This document shows positions 17,104 to 24,330 of a stretch of DNA of 45,447 nt, piece after piece (positions within the stretch are counted from its first letter, which is position 1; each line of letters starts with the position of its first letter). The stretch spans positions 1 through 45,447 of the IMG/VR virus record IMGVR_UViG_3300019132_000016, one strand, 5' to 3'. The stretch is from a virus. A program made the translations under genes and the position numbers. The notes below the pieces were generated by a model. It saw only the letters and a program-made list of their open reading frames with translations. It had not been told where the DNA came from and ran no database searches.

Positions 17104-17718
17104 TTAGCTCCCATACGGGAACCGGGCAGCCGGGCGCCGGAACCCGCGCCGACGGTCCGCTGTCCGCGACCTCAGAATAACCCGGCGCCCCTCCTCCTGA
17201 TCGGACTGAGACCGGAACTCAGCCAGTTCGGCATCAACGCGATTGTCACGGGCCCTGGCCTCGGCCGTGTCCTCGTTGAGCCCCCGCAGAAGGTGCGCTT
17301 CCACCTTCATGGTCAGGATCTCGACAAAGCCATCCGGCCACTGTTCCGGCGATGGAGTACGGACGTACTTGACCGACATCCCCGCGTCGTAGGCGCAGCA
17401 GATCCGGTGATCGACGATCTCGTATTGCGTGAGGGGATAGCCGTTCAGGTACACCCCAGCGACGTGCAGGCAGTCGGCCGGCAGGGCGTACGCCTTAGAG
17501 TAAAGGGCAAGCGCCGATGGCGACTGAGGAAGAAGGCCCGCCAAGTCGGCCGTCGTGGTCGCGAAGTTCCACCGATGCTTGCTTAGCAGGTATTGGACCG
17601 CGCGCCGGTAGGCCGAGTCGGCCGCCTGCCATTCCGGCGAGCCGTCGTACTCGAAATTGAGCGGGCTGTTGCCCGTAGCGAGCAACGCGTCGTTGATGAT
17701 AGTGAGCCGGTCCGTCAT
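17104..17718 (-). CDS. Tail tubular protein A / adaptor (T7 gp11-like)
   Basis: A 204-residue protein beginning MTDRLTIINDALLATGNSPL, then RRAVQYLLSKHRWNFAT and a central ALPADCLHVAGVYLNG, the signature pattern of the podovirus gatekeeper that joins portal to nozzle. ATG at 17718 is preferred because homologous proteins begin there; the reading frame extends 14 codons upstream across the repeated element. The nozzle gene follows at once. Confidence 0.87.
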   Translation of the reverse strand: MTDRLTIINDALLATGNSPLNFEYDGSPEWQAADSAYRRAVQYLLSKHRWNFATTTADLAGLLPQSPSALALYSKAYALPADCLHVAGVYLNGYPLTQYEIVDHRICCAYDAGMSVKYVRTPSPEQWPDGFVEILTMKVEAHLLRGLNEDTAEARARDNRVDAELAEFRSQSDQEEGRRVILRSRTADRRRGFRRPAARFPYGS

Positions 17719-17749
17719 GCCAACACGGTGCGGCAAGTGCCGTCGCCGT

Positions 17750-17759
17750 GCACCGCACA
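17750..17759 (-). promoter_or_regulatory. Late-gene element TGTGCGGTGC, copy 4
   Basis: Exact copy, 32 bases upstream of tail tubular protein A at 17718, the same spacing as copy 3. An inverted-repeat partner (TTGCCGCACC) follows within 30 bases, so this copy could form a stem in the transcript. Confidence 0.55.
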
Positions 17760-17893
17760 CGTAGGCTATGCCTCACTGGCAGCGAAACTGGCTATCATAC
17801 TACTCGCACTGATGGCGGACGAAGTGCTGCAACCTGCATGGCATGCACCGAACAAACTTTCGAAGAAAATGAAGGCAGGGCCGAGCAGCTATC

Positions 17894-18946
17894 TCAGACC
17901 AAAATGAAGTCTGTATGCTTGAGTTTTAAGTTTGCGCTAATTTGTGCGAACTGTTTAGACGCTGCAGGCCCAGTGCCATCAGGATCGTAGTAAAGTCGCC
18001 CGTCGTCCCTATCGTAGATAATGCGATCTGATCTATCGTGGGCCTTACCGCTGGAGCTTGCCCAGTAAGCGTTCTTACTTAAAGTTTCTCCAGCGCCAAC
18101 TTTCGGAAAAGCTGAGCGGAAAAGATAGATGTAATCGTGTTTGACGTTGAAATCTAAGATCTTGTCAATGTTTGTTCTCGAAGGCTTTTCGGCGAAGACA
18201 AATCCATCGTATCCAGAGCCACCTCTCAGTGCATCTTTGCCAGCACCGCCAAAAAGTAAGTCATCGCCGTTGCCCCCAGAGAGCGTATCATTGCCTCCCA
18301 TCCCAAACAAAGAATCGTCTCCTCCTAAGCCATAGATCTTGTCATTGCCATCAAATCCATAAATATTGTCGTCACCGTCTGTCCCGTAAATAATGTCCGA
18401 CCGATTGGTTCCATCAATATCTGCTTCGTTTACGGGTGGCTGTTCTCCACCTGTGTTGGGCTGGGTCGTCTGCCATTCCCAAACATCTAGGCTAAGGGTG
18501 TATCCCAACTGGGACGGAAAGCCGCCGTCGATATTACGAATATCAACCTTGATGATGTAGTCACCAGCACCTACACCCCACTCTGCCTCGACGCCGAACG
18601 TTGTATTCGGACTTGGGAAGCGCACAGCTTCAGATCCGACAGCCTCCTGTCCAACGGTTTGGCCACTCAGAACAGTAGCGTTCAGAATGGTTGCCTCGTA
18701 CTGAACAGCGATGTTGTTTGCGTTGTCGGTCCAATCAATCTTCAATCGTACCTTAGTTACGCCCTCAGGTACAGAAAATTTGAAGTAATCAACCGGATCG
18801 ATATCGGACGAGTTCGAATTTGCGCTATCAATTTCAATAAAATTATTAGAGAAAATCGGATAAACGGACTGATAACCTGGCGGCATAACTGCCCCAAGGT
18901 ATGTTGCAGTCTCGGGCGTATCGTTGCTTCCAAGGCGGTCAGACAT
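17894..18946 (-). CDS. RTX calcium-binding secreted protein (cargo)
   Basis: The 350-residue product has a beta-type N-terminal domain (DPVDYFKFSVPEGV, GDYIIKVDIRN) resembling pre-peptidase C-terminal-like modules, then six or more nonapeptide RTX repeats of the GGxGxDxLxG kind at about 185-250, which bind calcium. The C-terminus ends HTDFILV, like type I secretion signals of RTX proteins. There is no signal peptide, and no transporter gene here, so export would rely on the host. ATG at 18946 has GGAG upstream. It interrupts the head-tail order and is visibly AT-richer than its neighbours, which points to a recent insertion. It could instead be a virion decoration protein. Confidence 0.82.
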   Translation of the reverse strand: MSDRLGSNDTPETATYLGAVMPPGYQSVYPIFSNNFIEIDSANSNSSDIDPVDYFKFSVPEGVTKVRLKIDWTDNANNIAVQYEATILNATVLSGQTVGQEAVGSEAVRFPSPNTTFGVEAEWGVGAGDYIIKVDIRNIDGGFPSQLGYTLSLDVWEWQTTQPNTGGEQPPVNEADIDGTNRSDIIYGTDGDDNIYGFDGNDKIYGLGGDDSLFGMGGNDTLSGGNGDDLLFGGAGKDALRGGSGYDGFVFAEKPSRTNIDKILDFNVKHDYIYLFRSAFPKVGAGETLSKNAYWASSSGKAHDRSDRIIYDRDDGRLYYDPDGTGPAASKQFAQISANLKLKHTDFILV

Positions 18947-19150
18947 CAGTTTTTCTCCGATAGAGCCGCACTCTTCCATTTTCGTAACGCAGGACTGGGC
19001 AGTGGGTCGTTTCAATACGACATCAGATCGAAATGTTTTTATACTACCCTTGTGGCTTAGTAGGCTGGACTAGGGCCTGCATCTCGTGCGCATACAGGCT
19101 AGGTCGATACCACAACCACATCGCGGCGGTTCGCAGCCCCTAAATAGAAA

Positions 19151-19173
19151 AGGCCGGGCACATGGCCCGGCCT
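19151..19173 (-). terminator. Rho-independent terminator after the head genes
   Basis: A perfect 9-bp stem (AGGCCGGGC / GCCCGGCCT, 5-base loop) is followed on the minus strand by TTTTCTATTT. It lies 29 bases after the stop of the gene at 19202 and should end or reduce transcription of the head operon before the RTX gene. Confidence 0.85.
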
Positions 19174-19201
19174 CCCCTCTGCCCCCAACCCTATAACAGG
19201 A

Positions 19202-19480
19202 TTACCCGGCCTTGAGCTCCTCGAGTTTCTTCTCGGCCTCATCCTTCGTCAGTCCTTCGACCAGCTCGGTATCACCGCGCATGACGGAGTAGCTACCCCG
19301 CCCGCGATGGACGACCCTCAGTTCGTTAGCCGGCGGCTCGTCGGGCTTCTTCTCGGCCGCCGCGGGCCAAGGCTTGAACGACCACTCGTCGGGGTGGTTG
19401 TTCACCGCCTCGCGAGCACTGATCGTGTAGGTCTCGGTTTCACCGTGGACCTTGTGATAAATTTTTACTGTGCTTGGCAT
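19202..19480 (-). CDS. Small hypothetical protein at end of head operon
   Basis: A 92-residue, charged protein. The N-terminal half (TVKIYHKVHGETETYTIS) and a second segment (RVVHRGRGSYSVMRGDTELV) look like short beta-hairpins, and the C-terminus (TKDEAEKKLEELKAG) is a helix. No family is recognised. It directly follows the cement gene and precedes a strong terminator, so it is part of the head operon; a minor head or completion protein is a guess. Confidence 0.6.
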   Translation of the reverse strand: MPSTVKIYHKVHGETETYTISAREAVNNHPDEWSFKPWPAAAEKKPDEPPANELRVVHRGRGSYSVMRGDTELVEGLTKDEAEKKLEELKAG

Positions 19481-19515
19481 CGTCGCCTCTCAATTGCCCT
19501 CTGGTGAGCGCGCCC

Positions 19516-19944
19516 TTAGGCGCACTCGCTCAGGTATGCCGTGCAGGTGATCGACGGCGTTGTGCCGGACGCCACGAGGCGCAGCCGCACGAACTCGAAC
19601 TCGTCGATCAGATCGTTCGAGACCGGGATCGCATAGCGACCGACCGGAGAGGTTCGGGCGCCGCCGGCGCGAACCGACGTATGACCCAGCTCGATCAGCG
19701 CCAGGTTCTCGACGGGCTGGCCCGAGAACGTGTTCACCGAGCAGCCCTGAAGCGCGAGGCTGTACTTCTGATCGGCCGCGACATTGAGCGCGCTCACGTC
19801 GACGACGAGAGCCATATCCTGGCGGCCCTTGCCAATCTTGAGAACCACGTCCTGAGCGTTCTTCTGGAAGTTGCCGGTTGCGGTAAGGGTGACGTCCTCG
19901 CCAAACAGCGTATTGACGTCAAGTGGGTAGTAACGCTTTGCCAT
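19516..19944 (-). CDS. Capsid cement/decoration protein (Bbp16-like)
   Basis: A 142-residue, beta-rich protein (VVLKIGKGRQDMALVVDVSAL, then YAIPVSNDLIDEFEFVRLR, in two parts) encoded right after the major capsid protein. Its size, position and sequence pattern resemble the cement protein Bbp16 of Bordetella phage BPP-1, which stabilises the capsid from outside. The link to Bbp16 is by recollection. A stable UUCG-capped hairpin lies between the two genes and may adjust their ratio. Confidence 0.7.
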   Translation of the reverse strand: MAKRYYPLDVNTLFGEDVTLTATGNFQKNAQDVVLKIGKGRQDMALVVDVSALNVAADQKYSLALQGCSVNTFSGQPVENLALIELGHTSVRAGGARTSPVGRYAIPVSNDLIDEFEFVRLRLVASGTTPSITCTAYLSECA

Positions 19945-19976
19945 TGGTTCCTCCTGAAACCTGTCCCCAAGGAGAA

Positions 19977-19994
19977 GCCCGGCCGAAGCCGGGC
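19977..19994 (-). terminator. UUCG-tetraloop hairpin between capsid and cement genes
   Basis: On the minus strand the 18 bases fold as GCCCGGC, loop TTCG, GCCGGGC: a perfect 7-bp stem closed by the very stable C(UUCG)G tetraloop. The following bases (TTCTCCTT) are only weakly U-rich, so it may be an attenuator or an mRNA 3'-end protector rather than a full terminator. Confidence 0.6.
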
Positions 19995-20001
19995 CTGCCC
20001 A

Positions 20002-20958
20002 TTACTTCGTGAAGGCCCCGTAGGCGCAGCTCGTCAGGCGGCCGATGGAATATTCCTTCGAGACCATACCCCAGTCCCATTTGACGTGCGTCGAGAGGAG
20101 CGGGATGCCCGGGAGTTGGCCCTCGTCGCGGACCGAGATCGGCACGCCCTCGATCATGAACACGCCGTCATCCGACATGCTCACGCAGTAGATCGAGGAA
20201 CACTGAGCCGCGCCGCCACCCTGTCCTACCTCGTTGAACGGCAGGATCGACGCGTCCCGGGACTTCGGATAGCCGAAGAGGATCGGGAGCCCGTTGAACG
20301 CCAGAACCTTGCGCCCAAAGGGGTCTTCGGCGTTGTAGTTCAAGACGTTGTTCGTGATCGTCGGGTCCGCCGCCGCCGTCTCCAGCAAGGGCTTCCAGGC
20401 GCGATCCATGATCCAGTGCGTCGGATCCTTCACCTCGTTTTGAAGCTCGCGCAGCTTGCCGAAGGAGGGAGGAGCGCCACCGGCGGCAGTGGAGTTGTGG
20501 ATCGTCGTCTGGTCCGACTTCGCCGCGCGCGCCTTGAGGCCGTTCGGCTCGCGCTGGTTCGAGGTGTTGTCCCCGAGGAGGAAAGAACGCGTGAAGTTGC
20601 GGGCCATGGCCTTGACCTTCATCGCCTCCTGCTCGGAGCGATGACGCGGACCCAGTTCGTCCACAATCGCGCGGTCGACCTTAATATACTCGTCGATCAG
20701 AAAGACGCCCTCTTCCTGGCGGGAAGTGCGGCCCTGGCTCTCGTTGCCGGGCTCGTTGTAGGCACGGAACTTGGAGTCGGGGAGTTCCTCCTCCTGAAAG
20801 TACACGTGCTTGCCCTTGTTCGCACCTCGTACCACGACGGCCGACATCACGTCGGACTCGCGGACGAACGTCTCGACAAACGCCCGCTCCATCGAGCCTT
20901 CCTCGAGGCCCTGAGAGTACTGGACGAGTGTTAGTGCCTTATCGAATTCACCGGCCAT
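20002..20958 (-). CDS. Major capsid protein (BPP-1 Bbp17-like)
   Basis: A 318-residue protein in the position between scaffold and cement genes. Features that suit a HK97-type coat protein include a long helix-forming region (RAIVDELGPRHRSEQEAMKV), the GLKARAAKSDQTT segment, and the C-terminal half with NGLPILFGYP and VPISVRDEGQLPG. The size fits the BPP-1 type coat protein rather than the P22 type. No protease gene or N-terminal prohead propeptide is evident; assembly probably uses the separate scaffold. Confidence 0.83.
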   Translation of the reverse strand: MAGEFDKALTLVQYSQGLEEGSMERAFVETFVRESDVMSAVVVRGANKGKHVYFQEEELPDSKFRAYNEPGNESQGRTSRQEEGVFLIDEYIKVDRAIVDELGPRHRSEQEAMKVKAMARNFTRSFLLGDNTSNQREPNGLKARAAKSDQTTIHNSTAAGGAPPSFGKLRELQNEVKDPTHWIMDRAWKPLLETAAADPTITNNVLNYNAEDPFGRKVLAFNGLPILFGYPKSRDASILPFNEVGQGGGAAQCSSIYCVSMSDDGVFMIEGVPISVRDEGQLPGIPLLSTHVKWDWGMVSKEYSIGRLTSCAYGAFTK

Positions 20959-20969
20959 AGGAGCCCCCT

Positions 20970-21929
20970 TTACCTGTTGCCACCAGCGGCCTTAGCGCGC
21001 GCCGCATCGATCTTTTCGGCTGGGCTCATCTTGTCCCAGCCGTCTATCGCGCCCGAGGCTCCGTTCGCCCGGCCCGATTGTGAAAAGCCTGGCATACCGC
21101 CAGACGAACTGTTGCGGATGATCCGCTCGAAGCCTTCGACCGCCTTCGCGACGGGCAGCATGTGCTTGAAGATGTCGAGGTATTCGGGACCAAGCTTCGC
21201 CGCGATCCAGTTCTCGACGGCGGCACGGCGGTCCGCTGCCTTCGGGCCGAGGGCTTTGTCCTGCGCCTCGATAGCAGCCGCTTCGCGCTCCGCCGTCGCC
21301 TGCATGTTCGCGACCTGGGCCTGAATGAACGGCTTGAGCATCAGGTTCTCGAAGCCGGCCTGATCCAGCCCGAGGGAGTGCGCGATCTGCCGGCCGAGAC
21401 CGACCATCGGATCGTTCTCGTCGAACTCGAACGCCACGCCTTCGGGCAGTTCGAGATCCTTCGGGAGTTGCAGCTGATAGCCGTCCGGCTTCTCCGGGGC
21501 AGCTGCTCGGCGCGAAACCTCGCCTGCCTTGAAGGCGGCAAGCTCATCGACATAGGCCTTGAAGTCGGCTCCCTTCGGCGCCCCGGCTTCCGGATCCCAG
21601 AACTGCTCCGGAAGCCAGTCCGGCCGTTCGGGCTTACTCGCCCCGCCGTCGTTGCCGCCGCCAGAGGCACCTTCGCCGCTGGCGCCCTTACCGGTATCGG
21701 ATCCGGAGCCGACGGCCCCAGCGTCGCCACCTTCTCCCGCTCCGCCTTCGCCCCCCTCAGGTGCCAGGAAGATGCGCGGGCCGACGCCGCTCGAAAGCAG
21801 CCAGCTAATCGACCCGGCGCGCGGCGCCACGTGGGCGGCGCTCACTGGGACGAGAGGCCGCGAGCTTGCGCCCGCGCTCGACAGCGGCGTCGTCAGGTTC
21901 GGTTCGGGGTTCCGTTTGTGGTCCGTCAA
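20970..21929 (-). CDS. Scaffolding protein (TTG start)
   Basis: The 319-residue product is the internal head-assembly scaffold. After about 55 residues come a Gly/Ser/Glu-rich disordered stretch, the conserved DWLPEQFWDPEAG motif, helical regions and a C-terminal basic helix (DKMSPAEKIDAARAKAAGG) that would bind the coat protein. The TTG at 21929 has GGTGAG upstream. It implies a 125-base overlap with the preceding gene in another frame. A later non-ATG start near FLAPEGG would remove the overlap and cannot be excluded. Confidence 0.82.
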   Translation of the reverse strand: MTDHKRNPEPNLTTPLSSAGASSRPLVPVSAAHVAPRAGSISWLLSSGVGPRIFLAPEGGEGGAGEGGDAGAVGSGSDTGKGASGEGASGGGNDGGASKPERPDWLPEQFWDPEAGAPKGADFKAYVDELAAFKAGEVSRRAAAPEKPDGYQLQLPKDLELPEGVAFEFDENDPMVGLGRQIAHSLGLDQAGFENLMLKPFIQAQVANMQATAEREAAAIEAQDKALGPKAADRRAAVENWIAAKLGPEYLDIFKHMLPVAKAVEGFERIIRNSSSGGMPGFSQSGRANGASGAIDGWDKMSPAEKIDAARAKAAGGNR

Positions 21930-22137
21930 GGTCGCTCACCGCGAAGTTGATCAATTCGCGAGCAAGCCTCCTACGGCCGTTGTGATCCTGCACCGCACAG
22001 GTCGGAGCATCCATCGGCAGGACCTCCATTTGAACCTGCCGAAGCCAGAGAATGGCCAACTTGTGGTCATTCGGCTGCTGCCTGCCCGTCAGGATCCGGG
22101 TCCAGGCGTCTTTCAACTCTTGAGGCTCGATGATCAT
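21805..22137 (-). CDS. Bbp19-like small protein
   Basis: A 110-residue protein between portal and scaffold. The segment CAVQDHNGRRRLARELINFA recalls the Bbp19 family from BPP-1-like phages (a short family with a conserved GRR-L motif); function unknown. Its start overlaps the portal stop (ATGATC and TGA), and its 3' third is shared with the scaffold start in another frame. A repeated element lies inside it at 21990. Confidence 0.68.
   Translation of the reverse strand: MIIEPQELKDAWTRILTGRQQPNDHKLAILWLRQVQMEVLPMDAPTCAVQDHNGRRRLARELINFAVSDLDGPQTEPRTEPDDAAVERGRKLAASRPSERRPRGAARRVD
21990..21999 (-). promoter_or_regulatory. Late-gene element TGTGCGGTGC, copy 5
   Basis: Exact copy inside the Bbp19-like coding sequence, 61 bases upstream of the scaffold TTG. 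Preservation inside a gene, still at a fixed distance before the next start, argues for function rather than spacer remnant. Confidence 0.5.
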
Positions 22138-23684
22138 GCTGTCGGCGCTCCGGGCGGTGCCCCACCGCCGGGGCCGATCATGGAGCCGACCGTCTCAACG
22201 GCCTGTTTCATCTCGTCCTGCGAGCGGATCTTCACGACCTTGTCGCGGAGCTTCTTCTTGAGATTGCTGAGCGTCTCCAGCGGATCGATCGCCACTTGGC
22301 TGATCTCCGGGAAATAGTTCCGGGCCATCTCGAGGAGACGGCTTGCGATCATCGCGTCCTGCTGGTCCTGGGCGACCTCGGTCGGGTCATAAGGCACAAG
22401 AGACAGCACCTTGCCGTTGACCTTCACCGGCTCGATCTTGCCTCGCTTCTCCAGCAGGAACTTGAACCGGAGGAAGACCTGGGCCGGGAACTCACGCCAG
22501 AAGATCGCGCCGGGCGTGCCGATGCGCTTCTTGGTCCGCTGCAGCTCGTCGAGCCACTGTTCAGCGGTCGGAGGCGTCTTGCCGAGCTGCTCCGGGAAAT
22601 CCACGAAGTGCAGCCGGCGGATCCGCTCCTCGATTTTCGCCGTCTCGAACTCGGCAAAATCGACGTTGCCCTCGAACGAGAGCTTCACGAAGTCCCGCCC
22701 GCTACCCGGCCGGGACGGATAGCCCATTCCTGGCTCGATGCCGCCGCTGAAATTCGTGATCCCGTCATCCGGATAGGAGAATGGAGGATGGATCTGGAAA
22801 TCGGCGTTTTCGATCTTGAGCGCCTCGGTCTCATCCAGGCGCCTCAGCTCTGGAAGGCTCTTGATGGTTGGGCCAGTGCCGAATGCGTACATGGTATCGG
22901 GATCGAAGCGGCCGACGATCAGCGGGCAAGAGCCCTCCCCCACGAACTCGCCATCCCAGACCTTCTTGTTGCCGACCAGGATCACGCCCTGCCAGACCAC
23001 ATCATCGGTCCGATCCCACTTGCGCCAGAAGCCCCACTGCACCTTGCAGCGCTCGTTGGGCTTGTCCTTGATCTTCTTCTCGATTTCGGCCGGCAGTGGG
23101 ACGTTCGGCAAAAGCGCCTTCACGTGCTTGTGCCGGGTGTGGCGGACCACGAAACGGTCATCGACCTCACCAAAGGGGCCGACGTTGATTTCGAGCTCCC
23201 GAAGAGGAATCGGCTGGCAGACAATGGGCTCGGCCGGTCGTAGATCGTCGATCCACATCGCACACGTCCCGACCGGCAGATCCGGGAAGAACGTCAGGGC
23301 CGCCGCCGCATAGAAGTTCGAGGCCTTGATCGCCTCGTGGATCGTCGTGGACTGGGCTGTGACGTCTTCTTCGACCTCGTCCCACGCATCCTCGTCGAGA
23401 TCAACGCCCGGCTTCTGCTGGGCCCATTCGATCGCCTGCGGGATGAAGGTGTTGACCATCTCGGTCGCGAAGTCCTGCGCGACCTCCATGCCAAGGGAGG
23501 TTTGCAGTTCCGCCGGGTCCTCCGGCTTGGTCTGGGTCGGCGAAGTCTGCGAGGAGACGTCGCGGCACCGTTGGGGCGCCGTGAAAAAATAGGCCTCGCG
23601 GATGTCGCGCTCGAACATGGCCTTTTGGGCGCGGCAGTCTTTCAGCCGATCGAGGGCTTCCTTTTCGAGCGCGTTCTCCGCCAT
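22134..23684 (-). CDS. Portal (head-tail connector) protein
   Basis: A 516-residue portal of the podovirus head-tail connector family: EKEALDRLKDCRAQKAMFER at the start, a DLPVGTCAMWIDD and PIPLRELEINVGPFGEVD core, and a C-terminal helical region ending in a Gly/Pro-rich tail. Twelve copies would form the DNA gate at the capsid vertex and bind the terminase on one side and the tail adaptor on the other. It lies between the packaging genes and the scaffold, as usual. Confidence 0.9.
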   Translation of the reverse strand: MAENALEKEALDRLKDCRAQKAMFERDIREAYFFTAPQRCRDVSSQTSPTQTKPEDPAELQTSLGMEVAQDFATEMVNTFIPQAIEWAQQKPGVDLDEDAWDEVEEDVTAQSTTIHEAIKASNFYAAAALTFFPDLPVGTCAMWIDDLRPAEPIVCQPIPLRELEINVGPFGEVDDRFVVRHTRHKHVKALLPNVPLPAEIEKKIKDKPNERCKVQWGFWRKWDRTDDVVWQGVILVGNKKVWDGEFVGEGSCPLIVGRFDPDTMYAFGTGPTIKSLPELRRLDETEALKIENADFQIHPPFSYPDDGITNFSGGIEPGMGYPSRPGSGRDFVKLSFEGNVDFAEFETAKIEERIRRLHFVDFPEQLGKTPPTAEQWLDELQRTKKRIGTPGAIFWREFPAQVFLRFKFLLEKRGKIEPVKVNGKVLSLVPYDPTEVAQDQQDAMIASRLLEMARNYFPEISQVAIDPLETLSNLKKKLRDKVVKIRSQDEMKQAVETVGSMIGPGGGAPPGAPTA

Positions 23685-23690
23685 CGGGGC

Positions 23691-23912
23691 TTACCTCACC
23701 GCCGCGCGGCTGCCGGTTCCGGCCAGGAGCGCCCGGGTACCGAAGACGCGGGCGAGCCGGTTCGTTTCGCTTTGAAGCGTATCCTGAAGCGAGGCGACCT
23801 GCTGGGACTCCGCAATCCCACGCTGCCTATCCAGCTGCTGCTGCTGCCGGATCGCTTGAGCCGTCGCCTGGTTCCGGGCCGCCGTCCCGCTCGGCGCAAA
23901 TGTGTTGCCCAT
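23691..23912 (-). CDS. Small Gln/Arg-rich protein upstream of portal
   Basis: A 73-residue protein with an N-terminal MGNTFAPSG and a long polar helix (IRQQQQLDRQRGIAES) ending in TRALLAGTGSRAAVR. Short proteins of this style are common just before podovirus portal genes; their function is not known. It overlaps the 3' end of the preceding gene by 86 bases in another frame. A TGTGCGGTGC element is 55 bases upstream. Confidence 0.6.
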   Translation of the reverse strand: MGNTFAPSGTAARNQATAQAIRQQQQLDRQRGIAESQQVASLQDTLQSETNRLARVFGTRALLAGTGSRAAVR

Positions 23913-24330
23913 AATCTACCTCCACCGCTCCATGGCGGAGACATTGCCGGAAAAGACCATCCGGGCGCACCGCACACCCAGGCACCCCGACCAGATGGGC
24001 GATTGCAGGCACGCACCAGAAACCCAGCCGGAACCAGCGAGACACCTTCCCCCGCGGCTTCATCGCGAGCGTGACACCCTGCCCCGACAGCCGCATGATC
24101 TCCTCCTGAGCGGCGACCGTACCCGCCGGGAGGATCGCAATTCGGGTGCTCCCAAGGCTGACGTCGTAGAACACCCACATCCCCTGATCCGGCACCCAGC
24201 CATAGGCCGTCACGTGCTTGAACCGGCCGAGCGCCAGGAGATCGAGCCACCAGGTGCGCGCCCGGTCCTGAAAGACGAGAAACCACATCGTCGGCTCGAT
24301 CGCGACGCGGGAGGTATCGCCGTCAGCCAT
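23827..24330 (-). CDS. Possible permuted NlpC/P60-like cysteine hydrolase
   Basis: A 167-residue protein. FKHVTAYGWVPDQGMWVFYD gives a His at the start of a beta-strand pair, and later WCVPAIAHLVG gives a Cys at the start of a helix, then a short helix (PDGLFRQCL). This His-before-Cys order and spacing resemble circularly permuted papain/NlpC-type hydrolases found in phages; I propose it as an inference, not a certain match. The ATG at 24330 overlaps the terminase stop (ATGA). The last 35 residues are low-complexity and share DNA with the next gene. Confidence 0.65.
   Translation of the reverse strand: MADGDTSRVAIEPTMWFLVFQDRARTWWLDLLALGRFKHVTAYGWVPDQGMWVFYDVSLGSTRIAILPAGTVAAQEEIMRLSGQGVTLAMKPRGKVSRWFRLGFWCVPAIAHLVGVPGCAVRPDGLFRQCLRHGAVEVDYGQHICAERDGGPEPGDGSSDPAAAAAG
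23967..23976 (-). promoter_or_regulatory. Late-gene element TGTGCGGTGC, copy 6
   Basis: Exact copy, 55 bases upstream of the small gene that precedes the portal. It lies inside the 3' part of the peptidase-like gene, so it is within coding sequence, like copy 5. Confidence 0.5.

Noticed and set aside
19474-20934. A 486-codon plus-strand open frame
   Set aside because: It is antisense to cement and capsid genes, has Arg/Leu/Val-rich random composition and no domain; it is due to GC-rich codon use on the other strand.
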